From NCBI RefSeq assembly GCF_000423005.1, contig NZ_KE383968.1, positions 141,042-205,041 of the forward strand: DNA of 64,000 nt, given 5' to 3'. The translations under genes were made by a program, and so were the position numbers. Below, piece after piece: positions 17,604 through 25,971 of the stretch (the first letter of the stretch is position 1; each line of letters begins with the position of its first letter). Source of the stretch: Gelidibacter mesophilus DSM 14095 (GTDB lineage Bacteria > Bacteroidota > Bacteroidia > Flavobacteriales > Flavobacteriaceae). The notes under the pieces are model-generated. The model was not told the DNA's origin and did no database searches. It saw only the letters and a program-made list of their open reading frames with translations.

Positions 17604-18983
17604 TTATTGAAGTTGCAAAGTTTGGGTCGCGGAAGACTGCAACAACAGTTTTCTCAAAATCCCCTGAATTTCTGTAGTTTCTTTCTGCGGAATAAGAAAA
17701 GCTTCCAAATCCTCCGCATTTAAAATCTGTTCTGATTTCTCTATAAAGCCATAACCAAGATAAAGTCCGTTTTTTATGAGTACAAAAGCTTCTTCTTCCA
17801 AGTGGCGGCCTTTTTCTTTTAAAACGACATTTTGGTTGGAGTTGGCCATATAATCAATCGCTAAACTCACGCGTTCATTATAATCAATAATAGATTCTTC
17901 ATCTTTACAAACACCTTTGCAATTGGCTAATTTGTAATGCGAGCAGGTCCAGACATTTTCCTGCAAATGGCAATATTTTGGACAGAGTTCAAATTGTTCG
18001 CACACCTGCTCTAAAAAAAGTCTGCAATCGCGAATGCTATGCAAAATTTGCAACGGATTTGGTGTTGCCTTCAGCGTATTCCAAGCCAAATGCTGAATGC
18101 CTTGCCTATCTTCATAACTGAAAACGGCATACGGTTTTGGCACACGTTTGGCCGCTTGGTTGTAAATGGGAAAGTGATGTTTTATGGCCGCATCCTCCAT
18201 CAACCGCGCCACAAGATCACTTCCTGAAAGTTCAAAATCGATATGGGTGGTTTCTCTACAAAGGTTCAGTTCCTTTTCTTTTTTATCATAGAAATGTCCT
18301 AAAACACGTTTTTTTAAATTGAGTGCTTTCCCTACATAAATAATTTTCCCCTTTTTATTTTTGAAATAATAAATCCCCGCACCATTTGGAATCCCTTCAA
18401 AAATTGCGCTAGGCAAATGCGAGGGCAAAGTCGCTTCTTTAGAACCTTTTTTCAGAAAGTCGGCAAAAACCGTATCTGATTTTTCATGAGCCAATAATTT
18501 TTCAAATAAGGTGACGGTCGCTTCCGCATCGCCTCGTGCCCGATGTCTGTCAACCAAAGTAATATCTAAGGAATTGCATAATTTCCCTAAACTATACGAT
18601 CGAAATCCAGGAAATAAAACGCGCGATAATCTGATTGTACAAAGTTTTCGACGTCTGAAATCGGTGTCAATCTTCTTGAACTCATTACGGATCACGTTGT
18701 AATCAAAATTGACATTATGGGCCACAAAGATACTGTCTTCAGTAATGGACAAGATATTCTCTGAAATCTCTGCAAAGGTAGGTGCATCAGCAACCATGGC
18801 GTTATCAATACCGGTTAGTGCCGTTATATAATCGGGAATTAACGCTTGCGGATTTACTAAGGATGTGAATTCAGCCAGAACTTTTTCGCCATCATGTTTA
18901 AAAATGGAAATTTCCGTGATTTCATTGCCACGTCCAGTGGTCTCCACATCAATAATGGTATAGGTCGTTTTTGCTTTTCCCAT
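17604..18983 (-). CDS. DnaQ-type exonuclease fused to UvrC-like GIY-YIG nuclease domain
   Basis: A 459-aa two-domain nuclease. Residues 1-170 are a DEDDh exonuclease: Asp12 and Glu14 in TIIDVETTG, then HNVNFDYNVIRNEF and HRARGDAEATVTLF. Residues about 200-290 are a GIY-YIG domain (GAGIYYFKNKKGKIIYVGKALNLKKRV) as in UvrC/Cho, followed by a cysteine-containing tail. Such fusions are annotated as polymerase III epsilon-like/Cho nucleases and probably incise or trim damaged DNA. Its start overlaps the stop of the S24 repressor gene by one base, so the two are co-translated and it is likely damage-inducible. Confidence 0.9.
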   Translation of the reverse strand: MGKAKTTYTIIDVETTGRGNEITEISIFKHDGEKVLAEFTSLVNPQALIPDYITALTGIDNAMVADAPTFAEISENILSITEDSIFVAHNVNFDYNVIRNEFKKIDTDFRRRKLCTIRLSRVLFPGFRSYSLGKLCNSLDITLVDRHRARGDAEATVTLFEKLLAHEKSDTVFADFLKKGSKEATLPSHLPSAIFEGIPNGAGIYYFKNKKGKIIYVGKALNLKKRVLGHFYDKKEKELNLCRETTHIDFELSGSDLVARLMEDAAIKHHFPIYNQAAKRVPKPYAVFSYEDRQGIQHLAWNTLKATPNPLQILHSIRDCRLFLEQVCEQFELCPKYCHLQENVWTCSHYKLANCKGVCKDEESIIDYNERVSLAIDYMANSNQNVVLKEKGRHLEEEAFVLIKNGLYLGYGFIEKSEQILNAEDLEAFLIPQKETTEIQGILRKLLLQSSATQTLQLQ

Positions 18984-19753
18984 TATGCCATTTTTTGAAC
19001 GGCTTCCAATTCCACCTTTAATTCTTGGAACATGGCCATAATACTACTCATTTTCAACTCCTTTTCATCATATTCCTGAGTATTGATGCAACAGGTAAAT
19101 TCCCACAACTCCAACACATTCTCAACAGGAACCTCATAAGGCTGATAGGTCTTATTATCGCTGCTCAATAACAAGGTTTGCTTCTGGTCTATCAAATTAT
19201 AAAGACGCTTATAAACCAGACCATCATCTTTGGTCAGCACAATATAAGTGCGTCCGTTTTTCACATCTTGAATATCTTCCACAAATTTGGCCACCACAAA
19301 GGCCCCGTCTTTTACCGGCAACATGGAATCGCCTTTGATAGGAAAAGCCCGATGGGTTCCCGTTGGAAGAAAAGGTAATTTGATTTTTTGGAGCTGTTCA
19401 ATATATTCCGGATCATCATAACCGGAAAGATATCCTGCAGATGCTTTTGCAGGAACAATCTCAATGAGATCCTCATTGTCTTCATTGACGGTGATGGGAA
19501 ACAGGACGCGTTTACTACCAATATCGATAAAGGAAGTATCCTTGGCTTTGCGCAAATCATTTTTGACTAAAATATCAATGGGGATTTTAAAATAATTGGA
19601 TAAATCAATCAGCCGATCGATGGGTGGTTCTGAACGCCCCTCTTCATAAGACCCCACGATGGATCGCGACCAACCCAACTCATCGGCAAAACGCTCTTGG
19701 GAAAGCTGTTTCAGCGACCTTAAATGTTTGATGTTTATTTGTATGTATTTCAT
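18983..19753 (-). CDS. LexA-like repressor (XRE helix-turn-helix plus S24 self-cleaving peptidase)
   Basis: A 256-aa repressor. The HTH occupies residues 6-60 (LRSLKQLSQERFADELGWSR, then SYEEGRSEPP). The C-terminal S24 domain has the Ser143 motif (KGDSM) and Lys182 (LVYKRLY), the catalytic dyad of LexA/UmuD/CI. A candidate Ala106-Gly107 cleavage site sits in KASAGY. All elements for RecA-stimulated autocleavage are present. It precedes a nuclease gene (1-bp overlap) and lies 0.8 kb from a divergent DnaE/DinB pair, so it is the probable SOS-type regulator of this island. Binding at the repeats near 20461 is inference. Confidence 0.88.
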   Translation of the reverse strand: MKYIQINIKHLRSLKQLSQERFADELGWSRSIVGSYEEGRSEPPIDRLIDLSNYFKIPIDILVKNDLRKAKDTSFIDIGSKRVLFPITVNEDNEDLIEIVPAKASAGYLSGYDDPEYIEQLQKIKLPFLPTGTHRAFPIKGDSMLPVKDGAFVVAKFVEDIQDVKNGRTYIVLTKDDGLVYKRLYNLIDQKQTLLLSSDNKTYQPYEVPVENVLELWEFTCCINTQEYDEKELKMSSIMAMFQELKVELEAVQKMA

Positions 19754-19822
19754 GATTTTCTGCTAAGCTTGGTTATTGACAAAAAGAGGCTAATAATCTT
19801 ATAAAAGTTTGTAAATCTATTT

Positions 19823-20137
19823 TCAAAAATCCTTAAACGGAAGACTCAACTCAAAGACATTATTCGGATTTTGATAGCTATTGAAGATCCTTAAAATATA
19901 GATATGATCTCCTTCCACTCTATAAATGATCTTAAAACTCCATTTGGTCACAAACCGAATGTTTTCTGAATTATAAACAGGCTCCATCGGGTATTTATAA
20001 GGATCATTTTCCAAACTATCACAAAGTTTGGAAAATGTTTTTAAAACCAACAGCGCATTTTGCGGTTTTCTTTGGACCATGAGTTCTATCTTCTCACGAA
20101 GATCCTCAACGGCTTTAGAGTGCCAACTTATTATCAT
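19823..20137 (-). CDS. RelE/ParE family toxin
   Basis: A 104-aa protein beginning MIISWHSKAVEDLREKIELM with the RelE/ParE core pattern FVTKWSFKIIYRVEGDHIYILRIFN. Members are ribosome-dependent mRNA endonucleases (RelE) or gyrase inhibitors (ParE); which applies here is not clear. I chose the ATG (complement 20135-20137) over a TTG two codons upstream. It overlaps the antitoxin 3' end by 23 bp, the usual coupled arrangement. It sits 69 bp upstream of the S24 repressor gene on the same strand, so readthrough into the repressor is possible. Confidence 0.82.
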   Translation of the reverse strand: MIISWHSKAVEDLREKIELMVQRKPQNALLVLKTFSKLCDSLENDPYKYPMEPVYNSENIRFVTKWSFKIIYRVEGDHIYILRIFNSYQNPNNVFELSLPFKDF

Positions 20138-20375
20138 CTGCAATAGGTTTTAAAACATCAAAAGTTGTCTTTAGAGAAGCTTCTTTAGTGTCAATCTCAA
20201 CATTCAACGCATTTAAATCTTCAATATAATCATGTTCAGAAATTGGAAGTCCGTTCACATCATAAGCAAAGACATTCTCCTTATCCAAGAGGTCTTTAAC
20301 CTTCTCCAATACCTGTCTATTCGAAAGGCCCAAAATACGTTGTGCCACAGCGATTTTTAAAATTTCTGTTTCCAT
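20115..20375 (-). CDS. Antitoxin of the RelE/ParE pair
   Basis: An 86-aa acidic protein (METEILKIAVAQRILGLSNRQVLEKVKDLL). Its N-terminal helical part could bind DNA and its C-terminal tail could wrap the toxin, as in type II antitoxins. The call rests mainly on size, acidity and the 23-bp overlap with the RelE/ParE gene. A minus-strand -7 box TATATTTG (complement 20469-20476), inside the repeat array, is its likely promoter, with a leader of about 85 nt. Confidence 0.75.
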   Translation of the reverse strand: METEILKIAVAQRILGLSNRQVLEKVKDLLDKENVFAYDVNGLPISEHDYIEDLNALNVEIDTKEASLKTTFDVLKPIADDNKLAL

Positions 20376-20460
20376 AATTAACGAAATTAAATTTCTCTTT
20401 CAATCTTCCGGCATGAATCTTAAGTCATCGGTCTCAATCATCTTGATTCTTGATTCTTAA

Positions 20461-20509
20461 ACTTACTACAAATATAAGCAAGACTTACTACATATAATAG
20501 TTAATTTTG
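20461..20509. promoter_or_regulatory. Divergent promoter region with operator-like direct repeat
   Basis: ACTTACTACA occurs at 20461-20470 and again at 20483-20492, a 22-bp period (two helical turns). The first copy overlaps the minus-strand -7 box TATATTTG (complement 20469-20476) that serves the antitoxin side. The second lies about 10 bp before TAATTTTG (20502-20509), the plus-strand -7 box of the DnaE gene. The layout suits a repressor shutting both promoters, either the S24 protein or the antitoxin. Confidence 0.5.
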
Positions 20510-20532
20510 AAAAATAATAAATTCAATACCTC

Positions 20533-23500
20533 ATGTATCTCAACTGCCACACCTATTACAGTCTTCGCTACGGCACTATCAAGCCCGAGCAATTGCTCGC
20601 TATTGCTTCAGAAAATGGCTTACAGACTCTGGCGTTGACAGATATTAATAGTACATCAGCATGTTTGGACTTTGTGAGATTGTCATCAAAATACAAAATA
20701 AAACCAGTATTGGGTGTCGATTTTAGAAATGGGGCCCAACAACGGTTTATTCTTATTGCCAAAGACAATAACGGATTCAAAAACATTAATCATTACCTCT
20801 CCGAATTCCTGCACAATTCTGAATTGGAAATCCCTGAAATGGCTCCAGAACTACAAGATGTTTTTGTAATCTACCCATATATCCATAAAAAAACATACCA
20901 ACTTAAAGATCACGAATTCTTAGGCATCAAACCCCAGGATCTTAACCATCTCAAATTCTCAAAATGGAATTCCCTACGGCATAAATTGGTCGTATTACAG
21001 ACCGTTTCTTTTCAGAATAAGAAAGATTTTAATACCCACCGCTTATTGCGTGCCATTGACAACAATACCTTATTGAGCAAACTTTCAAAAAGCGAACAAG
21101 GTTTGGAAACGGACAAAATGTTGCCCTATCAGGAATTGTGTGCTACTTATAATGAATTTCCTGAACTGCTGGAAAACACTTCGACCATTCTTGAAAAATG
21201 TAGTATTGATTTTGATTTTTCACAAGAAAATCCAAACAACCAACACTCTTACACTCATAATGAAGCATTAGATTTAAGGTTACTTAGAAAACTCACTTAT
21301 GACGGATTGCATTACCGTTATAAAAAACCCGGCGAACGCATCTTTACCCGTATTGAAAAAGAGCTCTCCATCATTGAACAAAAAGGCTTTGTCTCCTATT
21401 TTTTGATCAATTGGAAGATTCTCAAATACGCCCGGAGCAAGAATTACTTTTACGTGGGCCGTGGCAGTGGCGCCAATAGCATTGTGGCGTATTTACTCAG
21501 AATTACAGATGTGGACCCGGTGGAACTCGACCTATACTTTGAACGTTTTATCAACGTTTTTAGGCAGAACCCGCCCGATTTTGATCTTGATTTTTCATGG
21601 CGCGATCGCGATGATATTACAGATTTCATCTTTTCAAAATTCACGAATACCGCTTTAATCGCCGTCTATAACACTTTTAAATTCAAAGCCTCCGTTAGGG
21701 AGTTGGGGAAAGTCTTTGGCCTTCCAAAAGCAGAAATGGACCTGCTCACTAAAGGCAAATATAACGTTCAGCACTTGGATAAACTGTCTCAACTCGTGAT
21801 CAAATACAGCACTTATATTCAAGGCTTTCCCAACTATTTAGGCATTCATGCAGGCGGAATTTTAATTGCCGAAAAGCCCATCCATTATTATGGGGCCACT
21901 TTTATGCCGCCAAAAGGGTATGCCACCACACAATTTGATATGGTTGTAGCTGAAGATATTGGCCTCTATAAATTTGATATCTTGAGTCAGCGCGGACTCG
22001 GAAAAATTAAGGAAGCTACCGAAATTGTTGCTTATAACCATCCTGAAAAACCGCTCATTGACATCCACGACATCAAACGCTTCAAACAAGATTTGCGCAT
22101 TAAACATTTGCTCAAAAACGCCAAAGCTATCGGCTGTTTTTATGTAGAATCTCCTGCAATGCGTATGCTCATGCGGAAATTACAGGTCGATAATTATTTG
22201 GGCTTGGTGGCTGCCAGTTCTGTAATCCGTCCTGGCGTTGCTAAAAGTGGGATGATGCGCGAATATATTTTGCGGTATCGCGATCCTGAACGTCGTAAGG
22301 ATGCTCCAAAAGTATTGCTCGACATCATGCCAGAAACTTATGGCGTGATGGTGTATCAGGAAGACGTGATCAAGGTGGCGCACTATTTTGGCGGACTCAC
22401 TTTAGGAGAGGCCGATATGCTACGACGTGGGATGTCTGGAAAATTCCGATCGCGGGATGAATTCATGAAAGTAAAACAACAATTTTTTGATAATTGCAAA
22501 AAAGCAGGAAAACCAGATGAATTGGTAGCAGACATTTGGCGACAGATTGAAAGTTTTGCAGGCTATGCCTTTGCCAAAGGCCATTCTGCATCCTATGCTG
22601 TGGAAAGCTACCAGAGTTTATTTTTGAAAGCTTACTTCCCATTGGAATATATGGTGGCCACAATCAATAATTTTGGCGGTTTCTATAGCACAGAACTCTA
22701 TGTTCAGGAAGCGCGAATGGATGGCGGAACTATAGAGGCACCGTGCGTCAACACCAGTTTTACACAAACGATCATTCATGGGAGAACAATTTACCTCGGA
22801 TTTATGCTCCTGCAATCTTTTGAATCAAAAACCATCAAACGCATCGTGAAAGAACGCAATGCACAGGGTAACTTTTTGAGTTTGGACGATTTTATTGAAC
22901 GGGTGCCCATTTCCATAGAACAGATTTCAATATTGATAAAAATAAATGCCTTCAGATTTACTGGCAACAACAAACGCGAACTGCTTTGGGAAGCCCACTT
23001 AAAAATCAATAAACATGCCGTTCAGGAACCTGTCTTTACGTTATTTAAAGCCGAACGTATCCACTATAAAACGCCTGAATTGCCAAGTACTGCTTTGGAA
23101 AACGCCTTTGATGAAATTGAACTGTTGGGCTTTCCTCTCTGCAATCCGTTTTACCTGTTGGAAAAACGTTCTGTAAATCCGTTACGGGCAAAACATTTAG
23201 CTCCCTTGGAAGGAAAGACCGTTACCATTGAAGGGTATCTCATTACCGCCAAAAATACCAAAACCACGAATGGGAAAATCATGCATTTTGGAAATTTCTT
23301 GGATCGCGATGGTGATTTTGTGGACACGGTACACTTTCCGCCTGTAGCCGCCAGATATCCTTTTAGAGGGAAAGGTATTTATAGCATCACAGGAAAGGTG
23401 GTGATTGAATTTGATTGCGTCACTATTGAAGTGAGCCATATGGAACGATTAGCGGTTATTGAGGATCCGAGGTATAGTACAAGCCCATCTCCTAAATCCC

Positions 23501-23580
23501 CTTCCCCAAGGAAAGGGGACTTCAGTGGCGGCTTGGTGCGAAAATCGAAGTTGAAGTTGACATCAGAGGTATTGTCATGA
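20533..23580 (+). CDS. DNA polymerase III alpha subunit-like polymerase (short DnaE, probably error-prone type)
   Basis: A 1015-aa C-family polymerase, shorter than replicative flavobacterial DnaE (about 1450). A PHP domain opens it (YLNCHTYYSLRYGTIKPEQLL, ALTDINST). The palm follows with YVGRGSGANSIVAYLL and NPPDFDLDFSW, giving catalytic aspartates Asp351 and Asp353. A C-terminal OB-fold segment ends near RLAVIEDPRY. The size and the DinB and LexA-like neighbours point to a DnaE2-type translesion enzyme. The last ~30 residues (SPSPKSPSPRKGDF onward) come from a palindromic, C/G-rich stretch and look like a repeat insertion that extended the gene. Confidence 0.9.
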   Translation: MYLNCHTYYSLRYGTIKPEQLLAIASENGLQTLALTDINSTSACLDFVRLSSKYKIKPVLGVDFRNGAQQRFILIAKDNNGFKNINHYLSEFLHNSELEIPEMAPELQDVFVIYPYIHKKTYQLKDHEFLGIKPQDLNHLKFSKWNSLRHKLVVLQTVSFQNKKDFNTHRLLRAIDNNTLLSKLSKSEQGLETDKMLPYQELCATYNEFPELLENTSTILEKCSIDFDFSQENPNNQHSYTHNEALDLRLLRKLTYDGLHYRYKKPGERIFTRIEKELSIIEQKGFVSYFLINWKILKYARSKNYFYVGRGSGANSIVAYLLRITDVDPVELDLYFERFINVFRQNPPDFDLDFSWRDRDDITDFIFSKFTNTALIAVYNTFKFKASVRELGKVFGLPKAEMDLLTKGKYNVQHLDKLSQLVIKYSTYIQGFPNYLGIHAGGILIAEKPIHYYGATFMPPKGYATTQFDMVVAEDIGLYKFDILSQRGLGKIKEATEIVAYNHPEKPLIDIHDIKRFKQDLRIKHLLKNAKAIGCFYVESPAMRMLMRKLQVDNYLGLVAASSVIRPGVAKSGMMREYILRYRDPERRKDAPKVLLDIMPETYGVMVYQEDVIKVAHYFGGLTLGEADMLRRGMSGKFRSRDEFMKVKQQFFDNCKKAGKPDELVADIWRQIESFAGYAFAKGHSASYAVESYQSLFLKAYFPLEYMVATINNFGGFYSTELYVQEARMDGGTIEAPCVNTSFTQTIIHGRTIYLGFMLLQSFESKTIKRIVKERNAQGNFLSLDDFIERVPISIEQISILIKINAFRFTGNNKRELLWEAHLKINKHAVQEPVFTLFKAERIHYKTPELPSTALENAFDEIELLGFPLCNPFYLLEKRSVNPLRAKHLAPLEGKTVTIEGYLITAKNTKTTNGKIMHFGNFLDRDGDFVDTVHFPPVAARYPFRGKGIYSITGKVVIEFDCVTIEVSHMERLAVIEDPRYSTSPSPKSPSPRKGDFSGGLVRKSKLKLTSEVLS
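23497..23519. repeat. Palindromic C/G-rich repeat within the 3' end of the dnaE-like gene
   Basis: TCCCCTTCC (23497-23505) pairs with GGAAAGGGGA (23510-23519) with a single bulge. This GC-rich hairpin in AT-rich DNA encodes the low-complexity SPSPRKGDF tail. It resembles the dispersed palindromes common in Bacteroidota genomes; that identity is unverified. Confidence 0.45.
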
Positions 23581-23759
23581 ATTTTTATTGCTACCAAGGA
23601 TTCTCTCTAAAATTATCGAGATGCTAAAATGGATGGTTATATTAAACAGAACTAATATGAGGCAAGTCTTTGGGCATCAAGCTCCCTTGATGGGAATAAA
23701 GTATCAATTTTCAAACACGTCCAAATCAAATCTTATATCTTATGTCTATCCTCTTTGTT

Positions 23760-23813
23760 TTTCCTGCCCACCCCCTACCATCTACCCCCTACCCTCTATC
23801 CTCTAAACCCCCT
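23760..23813. repeat. C-rich low-complexity tract upstream of dinB
   Basis: The plus strand has repeated CCCCCTACC and CTACCCC blocks. The minus strand therefore carries several G3-G5 runs with short loops, a possible G-quadruplex. It ends about 15 bp before the dinB start. Confidence 0.4.
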
Positions 23814-23822
23814 TTATAACAC

Positions 23823-25040
23823 ATGACCTCCCAACGCAACATAGTACACATGGATCTCGACACTTTTTTCGTGTCTTGCGAGCGCCTGCTCGATAGTCGC
23901 TTGATTGGGAAACCCGTACTTATTGGTGGCACCAGCGATAGAGGCGTTGTGGCTTCTTGTAGTTATGAAGCACGAACCTTTGGGATTCATTCCGCTATGC
24001 CTATGCGCATGGCAAAACAGCTCTGCCCAGAAGCCATCATTCTTCGTGGAGATGCCGGCACGTACACCAAATTTTCACAAAATGTGACAGACGTCATCAA
24101 AGACACCGTGCCCCTATATGAGAAATCATCCATTGACGAGTTTTATATCGATCTGACGGGCATGGACAAGTTTTTTGGCTGTCACAAATTGGCTTCAGAA
24201 TTGCGCCAACGCATCATGCGCGAAACGGGACTGCCCATTTCCTTTGGCTTGTCGCTCAACAAAACTGTTTCCAAAATTGCTACAGGAGAGGCAAAACCCA
24301 ATAACGAAATCCAAATTCTTTCAGGGAACGAAAAACCATTTTTAGCACCTTTGTCCGTTAAGAAAATCCCGATGGTGGGCGATGTGACTTACAAATCTCT
24401 GTGCGACTTGGGCATCAAACAAATTAAAACTGTTCAAGAAATGCCTATGGAGCTCATGTATAAAGTGCTCGGTAAAAACGGCCTCGGCATTTGGAATAAG
24501 GCCAACGGTATTGACCCTTCACCAGTGATTCAATATCAAGAACGAAAATCCATTTCTACCGAGCGTACTTTCAATAAAGACACCACAGATATGGCAAAAC
24601 TGAAAGGGATTGTTATTGCTATGGCCGAGAATTTGGCTTATCAGCTACGTCGCGGCAATAAACTAACGGCATGTGTGACTTTCAAGATCCGTTATTCTGA
24701 TTTTCAGACTTACACGCAACAGCAGCGTATTCCGTATAGCGCCATGGATCATAATATCATTCCCGTCGTGTTGGATTTATTTGAAAAGCTTTATAAAAGA
24801 CGGCTTTTAGTACGGCTGATCGGTGTTAAGTTCAGTCATTTGGTAGAAGGCGGACATCAGGTCAATTTATTTGACGACGACACGAAATTTCTTCATTTAA
24901 GCGAAGCGATTGACAAAATGCGCGAACGCTATGGCGACAGAGCGGTTATTAGTGCCGCTGGCATGGAAGCGCGCTCCATCGGCCGGTGGAATCCGTTTAA
25001 TGGAGAACCACCACCACTGTTGCCGCATCGAAAGTTTTAG
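23823..25040 (+). CDS. dinB: DNA polymerase IV (Y-family translesion polymerase)
   Basis: A 405-aa Y-family polymerase for lesion bypass. The catalytic residues are Asp11 (HMDLDTFF) and Asp105-Glu106 (SIDEFYIDLT). The steric-gate region is FVSCER and helix-hairpin-helix motifs lie near 180-200. A C-terminal QVNLFDD resembles a beta-clamp-binding peptide. It follows the DnaE-like gene with a 242-bp gap, so co-transcription is possible but not certain. With that polymerase and the S24 repressor it forms a probable inducible mutagenesis set. Confidence 0.95.
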   Translation: MTSQRNIVHMDLDTFFVSCERLLDSRLIGKPVLIGGTSDRGVVASCSYEARTFGIHSAMPMRMAKQLCPEAIILRGDAGTYTKFSQNVTDVIKDTVPLYEKSSIDEFYIDLTGMDKFFGCHKLASELRQRIMRETGLPISFGLSLNKTVSKIATGEAKPNNEIQILSGNEKPFLAPLSVKKIPMVGDVTYKSLCDLGIKQIKTVQEMPMELMYKVLGKNGLGIWNKANGIDPSPVIQYQERKSISTERTFNKDTTDMAKLKGIVIAMAENLAYQLRRGNKLTACVTFKIRYSDFQTYTQQQRIPYSAMDHNIIPVVLDLFEKLYKRRLLVRLIGVKFSHLVEGGHQVNLFDDDTKFLHLSEAIDKMRERYGDRAVISAAGMEARSIGRWNPFNGEPPPLLPHRKF

Positions 25041-25048
25041 GCTCTGGG

Positions 25049-25072
25049 TTTCTTGTTTCTTGTTTCTTGTTT
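25049..25072 (+). repeat. Tandem heptamer TTTCTTG x3
   Basis: Three perfect TTTCTTG copies (25049-25069) plus a partial fourth, directly after the dinB stop. Low-complexity sequence prone to slippage; no function is evident. Confidence 0.6.
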
Positions 25073-25199
25073 AAGATTAAAAAAAGTCGTCATTAATCTC
25101 AAGCGTTCCTAAGTTTTCTACCAAGGTCGAAATGAACTGTAAGTCTCATAAGACTCTAATTTCGAGATTTATTCGGGCAATCGTTTTTCAAAATATATT

Positions 25200-25229
25200 T
25201 TGCAGCTACTCCCATTCCTCGTACCTTTG
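25200..25229 (+). promoter_or_regulatory. Promoter of hupE/ureJ-like gene
   Basis: TTG (25200-25202), 19-bp spacer, TACCTTTG (25222-25229): a full match to the Bacteroidetes consensus, 22 bp before the ATG. Confidence 0.7.
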
Positions 25230-25251
25230 ATGCTACCCAAATAACAAACTT

Positions 25252-25842
25252 ATGCTCGACAATTTTTGGTTTAACGTAAAGTACGGCATGAACCATGTTT
25301 TGGACATCCAAGCCTACGATCATGTCCTGTTTTTATTGGTTCTTACGGTTCCTTATATGTTTAAGGATTGGAAACGCATTCTACTTTTAGTTACCATGTT
25401 TACGTTAGGTCATACCATCAGTTTAGTATTGGCCGTTTACGGAATTGTTAGCGTCAATGCCAGTTTAGTCGAATTTTTGATTCCAATAACCATTTTGATT
25501 GTAGCCTTATACAACGTGTTTACCGCGGGAAAGAAAGCTCCAAGTGAGAAAATTGGAATTCTATTTTTATCGACATTATTTTTCGGCTTAATTCACGGAT
25601 TGGGTTTTGCTGGAGAATTCAGAATGTTTGTGGGCAGAGCCGAAAATAAATTATTGCCTCTCATTGAGTTTGCCTTAGGAATAGAGTTAGCACAAATAAT
25701 CATTGTATTTGTGGTCCTGTTTTTAGGCTTTTTATGTCAGACCATTTTCAGGTTTTCAAGACGGGACTGGATTGTGGTTCTTTCCGCTGTTGTTGTAGGA
25801 TTGGTAATCCCGATGCTCTTAAACAATCCGTTATTTACCTAA
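25252..25842 (+). CDS. HupE/UreJ family membrane protein
   Basis: A 196-aa inner-membrane protein with about six hydrophobic helices. It carries the family signatures AYDHVLFLLVLTVPYMFKDW, LLVTMFTLGHTISLVLA and FFGLIHGLGFAGEF. Conserved His and Asp residues in the helices fit a metal (Ni/Co) permease role, as proposed for HupE and UreJ. No hydrogenase or urease genes are nearby, so the function may differ; in Bacteroidota these proteins are often orphan genes. It has its own complete promoter. Confidence 0.88.
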   Translation: MLDNFWFNVKYGMNHVLDIQAYDHVLFLLVLTVPYMFKDWKRILLLVTMFTLGHTISLVLAVYGIVSVNASLVEFLIPITILIVALYNVFTAGKKAPSEKIGILFLSTLFFGLIHGLGFAGEFRMFVGRAENKLLPLIEFALGIELAQIIIVFVVLFLGFLCQTIFRFSRRDWIVVLSAVVVGLVIPMLLNNPLFT

Positions 25843-25913
25843 TGCCAAAAGGTTTACCTAAAACTTTAACTCTAAATTGTAAAAATTAAAATACGAAGCT
25901 TTTAAATTCGTTG

Positions 25914-25921
25914 TAGGTTTG
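25914..25921 (+). promoter_or_regulatory. -7 promoter box of dCMP deaminase/S41 operon
   Basis: TAGGTTTG, exact TAnnTTTG match, 50 bp before the deaminase ATG; no clear -33 TTG. Confidence 0.4.
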
Positions 25922-25971
25922 CAACAGAGAATAATCAGTGGCACTAGGGCAGCCAAATAAAAAATAAATTA

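Noticed and set aside
25049..25072. Tandem TTTCTTG as a CRISPR or attachment site
   Set aside because: Only three 7-bp units with no spacers, integrase or flanking mobile gene.
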